NCBI RefSeq assembly: GCF_046600735.1
Contig: NZ_JBJMAW010000004.1
Location: 62,001 to 126,000, forward strand
Reading direction: 5' to 3'
DNA length: 64,000 nucleotides
Source of the DNA: Novilysobacter_A longmucuonensis
GTDB taxonomy: Bacteria; Pseudomonadota; Gammaproteobacteria; Xanthomonadales; Xanthomonadaceae
Both the position numbers and the translations under genes were made by a program. Shown piece by piece: positions 57,235 through 64,000 of the stretch; the first letter of the stretch is position 1; each line of letters starts with the position of its first letter. The notes under the pieces are model-generated. The model was not told the origin of the DNA. It searched no databases and saw nothing but the letters and a program-made list of their open reading frames with translations.

Positions 57235-59316
57235 CTAGGGGGTCGGATCGCCGCCGAGGTGCGCCTCCAGCCAGGCATTGACCGTGTCATGCCACAGCAC
57301 GCTGTTGTGCGGCTGCAGCACCCAGTGGTTCTCGTCGGGGAAATACAGCAGCTTCGAATCGATGCCTTGGCGCTGCAGCGCGGTGAAGGTCGCGATGCCC
57401 TGGTCGACGGGCACGCGATAGTCCTTCTCGCCCTGCACCACCAGCATCGGCACGCGCCACTCATCGACGTGCAGCACCGGGTTGAACTGCTCGTAGCCCT
57501 CGGGGTTGTCGAACACGGTGCCGCCGTGCTCCCACTCGGTGAACCAAAGCTCTTCGGTCACGTAGCCCATCGAGCGCAGGTCGAACACGCCGTCGTGGTT
57601 GACCAGGCACTGCCAGGGTTCATTCCAGTTGCCGGCGATCCAGTTGACCATGTAGCCGCCATAACTGGCACCCAGCGCGCAGGCGTTGTCGCCGTCGAGA
57701 AACCCGAACTGCTGCTGCGCCGCGGCCCAGCCCTTCTGCAGGTCTTCCAGCGGCCGGTCGCCCCAGTGCTGGCTGATCGCGTCGGTGAACGCCTGGCCGT
57801 AGCCGACCGAACCGTGGAAATCGATCATCACCACCGCATAGCCCTGGCCGGCATAGGTCTGCGGATTCCAGCGGTAGCTCCAGCCGTTGCCGAAGCTGCC
57901 CTGCGGGCCGCCGTGGATCAGGAAGGCGACCGGGTAGTCCTCGCCTTCCTGATAATTCCATGGCTTGACCACGTAACCGTGCACGGTCTCGTCGTTCCAG
58001 CCCTGGAAAGTGAACTGCTCGTATTCGCCGAACCCGACCTCGGGCAGCATCTCGGCGGCACCCGGGGTGATCGCACGCAGCGGCGCGCCATCGATGCCGC
58101 CGGTGTAGATGCGGTCGCCGGTGGTCATGCTGTTGCGGGTGAACGCCAGCGTGCCGCCGGCCAACTGCACCGACCCGACGCTGCCGTCGCCGACCACCTC
58201 GGTCACCGCACCGGTCGCGATATCGACTGCGAACAGCGGATGCTCGCCGGTGTCCTGGGCCGTGGTGTAAACCGTGCCGCCGTCTCCGGACAGGGTGATG
58301 TCGGAGGCCGAGCGATCCCACTGCGGTGCGATCTCGCGACGCTCGCCGCTGGCCAGGTCGAGCGCGTACAGTCCCAGACGGTCCGCCTCAAATCCGGCGC
58401 GCTTCATCGCCCGGTAGTACAGCGTGTCGCCGTCGTCGCTGAACACCGGGCCGGCGTCCCAGGCCGGGTTACCGGCGGTCAGGTTGACCGGCGCAGCGCT
58501 GCCGTCGGCGCTGAGGCGGTACAGGTCGAAATTGGTCGACCACGGTTCGGTGCGGCCGGCGACGCGCACGCTGGCGACCAGCGACTGCCCGTCCGGCGCC
58601 CAGGTGTAGTCCTCGGCGCCGCCGAACGGCTTGGACGGCACGTCGCCTTCCAGCGCCCGGCTGACCGCCACCGCGTCATCGACCGGCGTGGCCTCCTCGC
58701 CCTGCGGCAGCTCGGCGACAAACAGGCGGTTGCGGCGGCCGTCGCTCCAGGTGTCCCAGTGGCGGATGAAGAGCTGGTCGTAGACCACGCCACTGGCGTG
58801 GCTCTCCTCGCTCTCCCCTAGCCGCGCCTGGGTGCAGGCGAAGTCCGCCCCGCAGTCGCGGTAGGTGTCTGCGCTGAAGGCGATGCGAGACCCACCGGGT
58901 GACAGCTGCCAGGTGCCGATGTCGAGTGCGAACCCGGTCAGTTGCCGCGGCGTGCCGCCGCCGACCGGGATCGCATAGAGCTGCGAGGTGCCGGACTTGC
59001 TGCTGAGGAAATAGACTGTCTGGCCGTCGGGCGAGAAGCCCGGCGAATTGACGTTCCAGCCCTCCGGGGTGAGCCGCCGGGGCGGCGCGGCGTCGCGCAT
59101 GGCCAGGTTCTCGATCCACAGCCCGGTGCTGGACTTGTTCTGGTCGAAATCGACCACGCGTTTGGCGAACACCAGCTGGCGGCCGTCGGGCGACAGCGTC
59201 GGCGATGAATAACGATCCATCGTGGCCAGGTCGCGCCCTTCCAGGCCACGGGTGGCGGCGAGCGAGGTCGCCGGCAGCGCGGCGGCGAGCATGAGGGCAA
59301 GCAGGCAAGGGCGCAT
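57235..59316 (-). CDS. Secreted S9 prolyl-oligopeptidase-family peptidase (second of two)
   Basis: A 693-residue serine peptidase with a signal peptide (LLALMLAAALPATSLA), an N-terminal beta-propeller (repeats such as SPTLSPDGRQLVFAKRV and FSPDGQTVYFLSSK) and a C-terminal alpha/beta hydrolase. The catalytic residues are Ser in LGASYGGYMVNW, Asp in VVQGEKDYRVPVD and His in PDENHWVLQP, the dipeptidyl-peptidase/acyl-aminoacyl-peptidase pattern. GGAG lies before the ATG at 59316. It lies 44 bases downstream of another S9 gene; together they probably digest exported or environmental peptides. Confidence 0.93.
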   Translation of the reverse strand: MRPCLLALMLAAALPATSLAATRGLEGRDLATMDRYSSPTLSPDGRQLVFAKRVVDFDQNKSSTGLWIENLAMRDAAPPRRLTPEGWNVNSPGFSPDGQTVYFLSSKSGTSQLYAIPVGGGTPRQLTGFALDIGTWQLSPGGSRIAFSADTYRDCGADFACTQARLGESEESHASGVVYDQLFIRHWDTWSDGRRNRLFVAELPQGEEATPVDDAVAVSRALEGDVPSKPFGGAEDYTWAPDGQSLVASVRVAGRTEPWSTNFDLYRLSADGSAAPVNLTAGNPAWDAGPVFSDDGDTLYYRAMKRAGFEADRLGLYALDLASGERREIAPQWDRSASDITLSGDGGTVYTTAQDTGEHPLFAVDIATGAVTEVVGDGSVGSVQLAGGTLAFTRNSMTTGDRIYTGGIDGAPLRAITPGAAEMLPEVGFGEYEQFTFQGWNDETVHGYVVKPWNYQEGEDYPVAFLIHGGPQGSFGNGWSYRWNPQTYAGQGYAVVMIDFHGSVGYGQAFTDAISQHWGDRPLEDLQKGWAAAQQQFGFLDGDNACALGASYGGYMVNWIAGNWNEPWQCLVNHDGVFDLRSMGYVTEELWFTEWEHGGTVFDNPEGYEQFNPVLHVDEWRVPMLVVQGEKDYRVPVDQGIATFTALQRQGIDSKLLYFPDENHWVLQPHNSVLWHDTVNAWLEAHLGGDPTP

Positions 59317-59360
59317 GGTGGATCTCCTGATCAAATTACGGGTGACCGACGGGCAATGGA

Positions 59361-61352
59361 TCATTCGGCCGCGCTGGCGGCACCGCCGGCCGGCGCCACG
59401 CTGGCGGTCTTGCCGTCCAGGCTGCGCGACAGGAAGGCCAGCAGCCGGGTGTAGTACTCGTTGCGGTTGGCCTCGACGTAGAATCCATGGCCTTCAGTCG
59501 GGTAGTACAGCGTCTCGACCGGCACGCCGGCCTCACGCAGCGCCTTTTCCATCATCTCGGTGTGTTCGATCGGCGTGCGCTCGTCCTCGCCGCCGGCGGC
59601 GAGGAACACCGGCGCCTTGATCCGGCTTGCCATCCGGTTCGGCGACACCGTGGCCAACTGCTCAGGATCACCGATCCATTCCTCCAGGTAGGTTTCGCCG
59701 GACCGGTGCTCCTGGATATCGCCACGGGTATGCATCGTCGGCAGGTCGTAAACGCCGACGTAGCCGACCGCGCAGCGGTACAGCTCCGGCTCCTTCGCGA
59801 CGCCCATCAGCGATGCATAGGCCCCGTAACTCGCACCGTAGATGCAGATCCGGTCCTTGGCTGCGATCCCCTGCTCCATGGCCCAATGCGTGGCATCGGT
59901 CAGGTCGTCCTGCATCGCCTTGCCCCACTGCCGTGCACCCGCACTCTCGAATGCCCTGCCGTAACCGCCCGAGCCGCGGAAGTTGACCTGCAGCACCGCG
60001 TAACCGGCGTGCGCGAGCATCTGAACGTCGCTGTCGAACCCCCAGACGTCCCGCACACCGAACGGCCCGCCATGCGGCATCACCACCATCGGCAGGGTCT
60101 TCCCGCCGGAGCCGTTTGGAACGGTGAGGTAACCGTGCACGACAAGCCCGTCCCGGGCCTTGAACTCGAACGGTCGCATCGGCGCCATCTGCGCCGGATC
60201 GAACCACTCGCGGCGGCTCAGCAGATGGTCGGCGGTCTTCGCCTTGGCGTCGAACACGTAAAAGTCGCCCGGGCTGCGGTCGCTCCCGGTGTACACGAGC
60301 GCGAGACTCCCGTCCGCCGTTTGCGAGCTGATCGCCACACGCGTGCCCGCGAATGCAGCCTCAAGGCTGCGGTACAGCCGCGCCTCGGCCGAACCCGCAT
60401 CGATGAATTCGGTGCGCGGCTCGCCGTCGATGAACCGAACTCCAACTGGAATGCGCGAGCCATTGCGGTACAGGATATGACTCGGGTCGACGGTGTCGTC
60501 GCGCAGCAAGACCGAGCGCGTGCCGGTGGAGATTTCGAACCCCAGGATTGCGTTCGGCCCCTGTGCCTGCTCGGCCTCGAGGTACGCCGTTTGGTCATCG
60601 GCTGCGAAGCCGATCGGCCACTGCCTCAGCCTGCTGGCCGTCTCGTTGTTGATGAGTTCCCACTCGGCATCGCCATCGGCACGGTAGTACAGCTTCTGGC
60701 GATTGTCCGTGCCCGCGCCCACCGCAAAGCGGACCACGCCCTGGTTGTCGGTGACGAAACGTGCGTTGCGTACCGGGGCACGCGCGATCGTATGGCGGCG
60801 ACCGCTGTAGACATTCATGCGCTCGGCGCGGGTGTAGGGATCCGGCCTGAACGGTCTGACGGAAATGATCACGTGGTCGTCGTCGCCGGGCAGATCGTCG
60901 ACAAGGGACGCGACGACGGCTTCGACCTTCTTCCGCTGGATGCGCGTGCCCGGACCCGCGCCCCGCACGCGCTGGCCCACCAGCAGCTCGGCACCGCTGC
61001 CATCGGCACTGATCGCGTAGATCTCGCCGGTGTAGCGCGGCTGGTCGAGCGCACCGAATTTCTCGGTCATGCTGATCAACACCCGCTCCGGATTCACCCA
61101 GTCAAAGTCTGCGACGTGGGTATTCTTGCCCATGTGGAACCCAGCGGTGAGCGTATTGTCGCTCCGGCGCATGATCACCAATCCAGTGCGATCCTCACGC
61201 GGAATGGTCGCAGCGTAGTGGTCACCATCCGGCGAGATCTTGATCTGGTTGAACGCGTCCTTCTTGACGTAGGCACGTACGTCAACGGCGGTTGCCGCCG
61301 GTGCCGTGGCCAGGCCGGTGGCCAGCAGTAGGGCGGTTGCCAAATGCTTCAT
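59361..61352 (-). CDS. Secreted S9-family peptidase (first of two)
   Basis: A 663-residue protein with signal peptide LATALLLATGLATAPAATA, a divergent propeller (FNQIKISPDGDHYAATIPR) and a hydrolase domain: MVVMPHGGPFGVRDVWGFDS, FRGSGGYGRAFESAG, Ser in YGASYGAYASLMG, Asp in AAGGEDERTPIEH and His in TEGHGFYVEANR. The propeller differs strongly from its neighbour, so the pair is not a recent duplication. CAGGAG lies eight bases before the ATG. No gene was found in the 281 bases upstream. Confidence 0.93.
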   Translation of the reverse strand: MKHLATALLLATGLATAPAATAVDVRAYVKKDAFNQIKISPDGDHYAATIPREDRTGLVIMRRSDNTLTAGFHMGKNTHVADFDWVNPERVLISMTEKFGALDQPRYTGEIYAISADGSGAELLVGQRVRGAGPGTRIQRKKVEAVVASLVDDLPGDDDHVIISVRPFRPDPYTRAERMNVYSGRRHTIARAPVRNARFVTDNQGVVRFAVGAGTDNRQKLYYRADGDAEWELINNETASRLRQWPIGFAADDQTAYLEAEQAQGPNAILGFEISTGTRSVLLRDDTVDPSHILYRNGSRIPVGVRFIDGEPRTEFIDAGSAEARLYRSLEAAFAGTRVAISSQTADGSLALVYTGSDRSPGDFYVFDAKAKTADHLLSRREWFDPAQMAPMRPFEFKARDGLVVHGYLTVPNGSGGKTLPMVVMPHGGPFGVRDVWGFDSDVQMLAHAGYAVLQVNFRGSGGYGRAFESAGARQWGKAMQDDLTDATHWAMEQGIAAKDRICIYGASYGAYASLMGVAKEPELYRCAVGYVGVYDLPTMHTRGDIQEHRSGETYLEEWIGDPEQLATVSPNRMASRIKAPVFLAAGGEDERTPIEHTEMMEKALREAGVPVETLYYPTEGHGFYVEANRNEYYTRLLAFLSRSLDGKTASVAPAGGAASAAE

Positions 61353-61564
61353 CGGTCGACTCCTGTCTAGTGTTGGCGGCGCCTGCGGCGGTCGCGCCGC
61401 CCGGCCCTTGGAAAAGCGCGATGACCCAACCCCCAGGATGGCACGGTCGTATTTCGCCGCGCCAAGCCTACCCGATCCGCTGGTGGACGGCACCCGGATA
61501 TGGGTGCGGCGGCGCGACATTGGCGCCTTGGACATGCAAGGTATTCGTACGCGGCGCGAAGTCC

Positions 61565-61637
61565 GTAGAGCCGCGCTTGCTCGGCTGCTTTCGGCTCGGG
61601 TCGTGGCGAACGGCAGGCGAAGCAAGCTTCGCTCTAC
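61565..61637. repeat. Paired family B variant overlapping the rfbD stop
   Basis: TAGAGCCGCGCTTGCTCGG and an inverted GCGAAGCAAGCTTCGCTCTAC flank a spacer. The right half supplies the TAG stop codon of rfbD on the minus strand (61636-61634). Confidence 0.8.
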
Positions 61638-62536
61638 GCGTGGCGGCTCGCGTCTTGCAAGGTGCGCTCCAGGGCATGCCGCCAGTCCGGCAATGACACC
61701 CCATGGTCTTCAGTCAGTCGGCGGGTATCGAGCACCGAATAGGCCGGGCGGTGTGCCCGCGTCGGGTACTCGGCGGTGCTGATGGCCTCCACCGAGGGTC
61801 GGCGCTGGATGAGACCGGCAGCGATGGCCTGCTCGAAGATCGCCTCGGCAAATCCGTGCCAGCTGGTCTGTCCGCCGGCGACCAGGTGGCGCACCCCTGG
61901 TTCGGACCACCCGTTACTCAGGAGGGTCGCGGTGGCGTCGGCGATCAGCCAGGCCGGCGTCGGCGAACCGACTTGGTCGGCGACCACGCGCAACTGGTCG
62001 CGTTCGGCGCCGACCCGCAGCATCGTGCGCAGGAAGTTCTGGCCGTGCAGGCCGTAGACCCAGGCGGTGCGCAGGATCAGATGATCCGCCTCGCTGGCGG
62101 TGATCGCCTGCTCGCCGGCGAGCTTGCTGGCGCCGTAGACACCCACCGGCGCGGTCGCATCGTCTTCGCGGTACGGCCGGGTGGCGCTGCCGTCGAACAC
62201 GTAGTCGGTCGAATAGTGGATCAGCCTTGCGCGCTGCCGGGCACAGGCCCCGGCCAGTACGCCGACGGCTTCGGCGTTGATGCGGAACGCCGCGTCGCGC
62301 TCGTCCTCGGCGCGGTCGACCGCGGTGTAGGCGGTGGCGTTGACCACGGCATCGGGCGCGATGCGCTCGACCAGCGGCGCGATGTCGGCCAGCTCCGACA
62401 GGTCCAGCGCGGTGCAGGCCGCGCCATCGGCCAGGCTGCCGTCGCGCGTGGTCACCACCACCTCGCCCAGCGGCGCCAGGCTGCGTCGCAACTCATGGCC
62501 GACCTGGCCGTTGCCGCCCAGCAGCAGGATCTTCAT
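61634..62536 (-). CDS. rfbD: dTDP-4-dehydrorhamnose reductase
   Basis: This enzyme makes dTDP-L-rhamnose from the 4-keto intermediate with NAD(P)H. The 300 residues have MKILLLGGNGQVGHELRRSL, VVNATAYTAVDRAEDERDAA, LIHYSTDYVFDGSATRPYRE and VGVYGASKLAGEQAI (YxxxK), all family hallmarks. Its ATG overlaps the rfbC stop as ATGA. Its stop codon lies in a family B repeat. It is the last gene of the visible rfbA-C-D block, which could supply rhamnose for LPS or the glycan cassette. Confidence 0.96.
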   Translation of the reverse strand: MKILLLGGNGQVGHELRRSLAPLGEVVVTTRDGSLADGAACTALDLSELADIAPLVERIAPDAVVNATAYTAVDRAEDERDAAFRINAEAVGVLAGACARQRARLIHYSTDYVFDGSATRPYREDDATAPVGVYGASKLAGEQAITASEADHLILRTAWVYGLHGQNFLRTMLRVGAERDQLRVVADQVGSPTPAWLIADATATLLSNGWSEPGVRHLVAGGQTSWHGFAEAIFEQAIAAGLIQRRPSVEAISTAEYPTRAHRPAYSVLDTRRLTEDHGVSLPDWRHALERTLQDASRHA

Positions 62537-63090
62537 GGCCGATAGAGCGGCAACCGCTGCTCCGCCACCTCGTCGAGCAGCGGCGCGCGGGCGTCCTTGT
62601 CCGACAGCGACGGCGCGCTGACCGGCCAGTCGATCGCCAGCCGCGGATCGTCCCAGCGGATATTGGCGTCGGCCGCGGCGTCGTAGGTCGCCGTGCACAG
62701 GTAGGTGAACACCGCGCGCTCGCTCAGGGTCACGAAGCCGTGGGCGAAGCCTTCGGGCACCCAGAAATGCCGCTTGTTTTCGGCGCTCAGCAGCACCGCG
62801 GTCCAGCGGCCGAAATGCGGCGAGCCGCGACGGATGTCGACCGCCACGTCCCAGACCTCGCCCTCGACCACCGAGACGTACTTGCCCTGCGGATTGGGCC
62901 ACTGGTAGTGCAGGCCACGCAGCACGCCGCGGCTGGAGGAGGACACGTTGCCCTGCACGAACGCCGGTTGCAGACCGTGCTCGGCGAGCTTGTCGTGGTT
63001 GAACGACTCGAAGAAGAACCCGCGGTCGTCGCCGAACACGCGCGGCTCGATCACCAGGCAGCCGGGCAGGCCGGTTTCGCTGACCTTCAT
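62533..63090 (-). CDS. rfbC: dTDP-4-dehydrorhamnose 3,5-epimerase
   Basis: A 185-residue cupin-fold epimerase. It has the active-site His in VLRGLHYQWPNPQGK (His-61), VEGEVWDVAVDIRRGSPHFG and WVPEGFAHGFVTLSERA, followed by FTYLCTATYDAAADANIRW. It sits ten bases after rfbA and overlaps rfbD, giving a compact operon. Confidence 0.97.
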   Translation of the reverse strand: MKVSETGLPGCLVIEPRVFGDDRGFFFESFNHDKLAEHGLQPAFVQGNVSSSSRGVLRGLHYQWPNPQGKYVSVVEGEVWDVAVDIRRGSPHFGRWTAVLLSAENKRHFWVPEGFAHGFVTLSERAVFTYLCTATYDAAADANIRWDDPRLAIDWPVSAPSLSDKDARAPLLDEVAEQRLPLYRP

Positions 63091-63100
63091 GGCGCCGCCC

Positions 63101-63982
63101 TCACGGCACGAAGCCGCGCTCGGCCAGGCCCAGCAGGTAGCGGCCGTAGCCGTTCTTGGCCAGCGGCTGCGCCAGCCGGCTCAGGTCCTCGGCGGTGATC
63201 CAGCCGTTGTTCCAGGCGATCTCCTCGGGGCAGCAGATGCGCAGCCCCTGCCGCGCCTCCATAGTCTCGATGAAGTTGGACGCTTCCAGCAGCGACTGGT
63301 GGGTGCCGGTATCGAGCCATGCATGACCACGGCCGAGCTGCTCCAGGTGCAGCGAGCCCTCGGCCAGGTACACCCGGTTGAGGTCGGTGATCTCGAGCTC
63401 GCCGCGCGGCGAAGGCTTGAGTTCGGCGGCGATGTCGCTGACCCGGCCGTCGTAGAAGTACAGCCCGGTGACCGCATAGTTGGAGCGCGGCTCGGCCGGC
63501 TTCTCCTCGATGGCGATTACGGTGCCGTTGGCATCGAACTCGGCCACGCCGTAGCGCTCGGGGTCGCGCACCCAGTAGCCGAACACGGTGGCGCCATGCT
63601 CGCGCTGGTCGGCGCGTTGCAGCATCGCGGTCAGGCCCGGGCCGTGGAAAATGTTGTCGCCGAGCACCAGGCAGCAGGGCTTGCCATCGATGAACTCGCG
63701 CCCGATCAGGAACGCCTGCGCCAGCCCGTCCGGACTGGGCTGCGCCGCATACTCGATCGACATGCCCCACTGCGAGCCGTCGCCGAGCAGGTGCTTGAAC
63801 AGCGCCTGCTCGTGCGGTGTGTTGATGATCAGCACTTCCCGGATACCGGCGAGCATCAGCACGCTGAGCGGGTAGTAGATCATCGGCTTGTCGTACACCG
63901 GCAGCAGCTGCTTGCTGACCGCCTGGGTGACCGGATACAGCCGGGTGCCGGAGCCGCCGGCCAGGACGATGCCCTTTCTCAT
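63101..63982 (-). CDS. rfbA: Glucose-1-phosphate thymidylyltransferase
   Basis: This enzyme makes dTDP-glucose from glucose 1-phosphate and dTTP, the first step of dTDP-rhamnose synthesis. The 293-residue enzyme begins MRKGIVLAGGSGTRLYPVTQ (nucleotide-binding loop) and has KQLLPVYDKPMIYYPLSVLM, GDNIFHGPGL and AIEEKPAEPRSNYAVTGLYF. AGGGAG lies six bases before the ATG. Only 18 bases remain to the window edge, so rfbB presumably lies just beyond. Confidence 0.97.
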   Translation of the reverse strand: MRKGIVLAGGSGTRLYPVTQAVSKQLLPVYDKPMIYYPLSVLMLAGIREVLIINTPHEQALFKHLLGDGSQWGMSIEYAAQPSPDGLAQAFLIGREFIDGKPCCLVLGDNIFHGPGLTAMLQRADQREHGATVFGYWVRDPERYGVAEFDANGTVIAIEEKPAEPRSNYAVTGLYFYDGRVSDIAAELKPSPRGELEITDLNRVYLAEGSLHLEQLGRGHAWLDTGTHQSLLEASNFIETMEARQGLRICCPEEIAWNNGWITAEDLSRLAQPLAKNGYGRYLLGLAERGFVP

Positions 63983-64000
63983 GTGCGACTCCCTCGCAAA

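Noticed and set aside
63983..64000. Promoter or start of rfbB at the right edge
   Set aside because: Only 18 bases remain, consisting mainly of the rfbA ribosome binding site; nothing more can be supported.

Overview
The window is GC-rich and comes from a gammaproteobacterium, most probably of the Lysobacteraceae (Xanthomonadaceae; Lysobacter or Luteimonas-like). Three things point there: an Oar-like TonB receptor, the type IV pilus and AlgZ/FimS-type genes, and many short palindromic repeats of the TAGGAGCGGCTTCAGCCGC type. There is no phage, integron, insertion sequence, rRNA or CRISPR array. Almost every gene-poor gap is filled by paired palindromic repeats, and in at least six places a repeat also supplies the stop codon of the neighbouring gene.

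Layout. 1-3315 (minus) is the thrS-infC-rpmI-rplT translation operon, cut by the left edge; infC begins with a non-canonical ATC codon, and a possible attenuator leader precedes thrS. 3676-16194 (minus) is a ten-gene glycan-type cassette plus one small ORF. In transcription order it holds a UDP-xylose-synthase-like SDR, an NAD epimerase, an unusual fusion of a glycosidase-like TIM barrel to a CDP-paratose-2-epimerase-like domain, a zinc-type alcohol dehydrogenase, a Gfo/Idh oxidoreductase, a GT4 glycosyltransferase, three CgeB-type glycosyltransferases, a small conserved protein and a methyltransferase. Most junctions overlap by a few bases, and a near-perfect sigma-54 promoter (TGGCAC-N5-TTGC) lies about 90 bases ahead of the first gene. 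No flippase, polymerase or exporter is present. This cassette is the best candidate for a little-described system.

16641-30175 holds tRNA-Val, uvrB, a lone GspH/FimT pseudopilin, a MazEF-type toxin-antitoxin pair, tRNA-Asn, a minor-pilin operon (fimT-pilW-pilX-pilV, with strikingly large pilX and pilV and no pilY1), a divergent major-type pilin, an AlgZ/FimS-like histidine kinase without a regulator, and ppnN. 30515-42763 holds an Oar-like TonB receptor, marC, an SDR with a degenerate catalytic site coupled to grxD, sodB, purE-purK, a Trm112-like gene with nadC, a double-FHA protein, a DUF3301 protein and sspA-sspB.

42941-45668 encodes the cytochrome bc1 complex (petABC). 45971-55513 holds a lytic transglycosylase, miaB, a secreted amidohydrolase and a phoH-ybeY-corC cluster in which a DUF4105 protein and corA sit where lnt is found in E. 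coli. 55622-61352 holds a small arginine-rich protein, a DUF819 transporter-like protein and two tandem secreted S9 peptidases. 61634-63982 holds rfbA-rfbC-rfbD for dTDP-L-rhamnose; rfbB would lie beyond the right edge.
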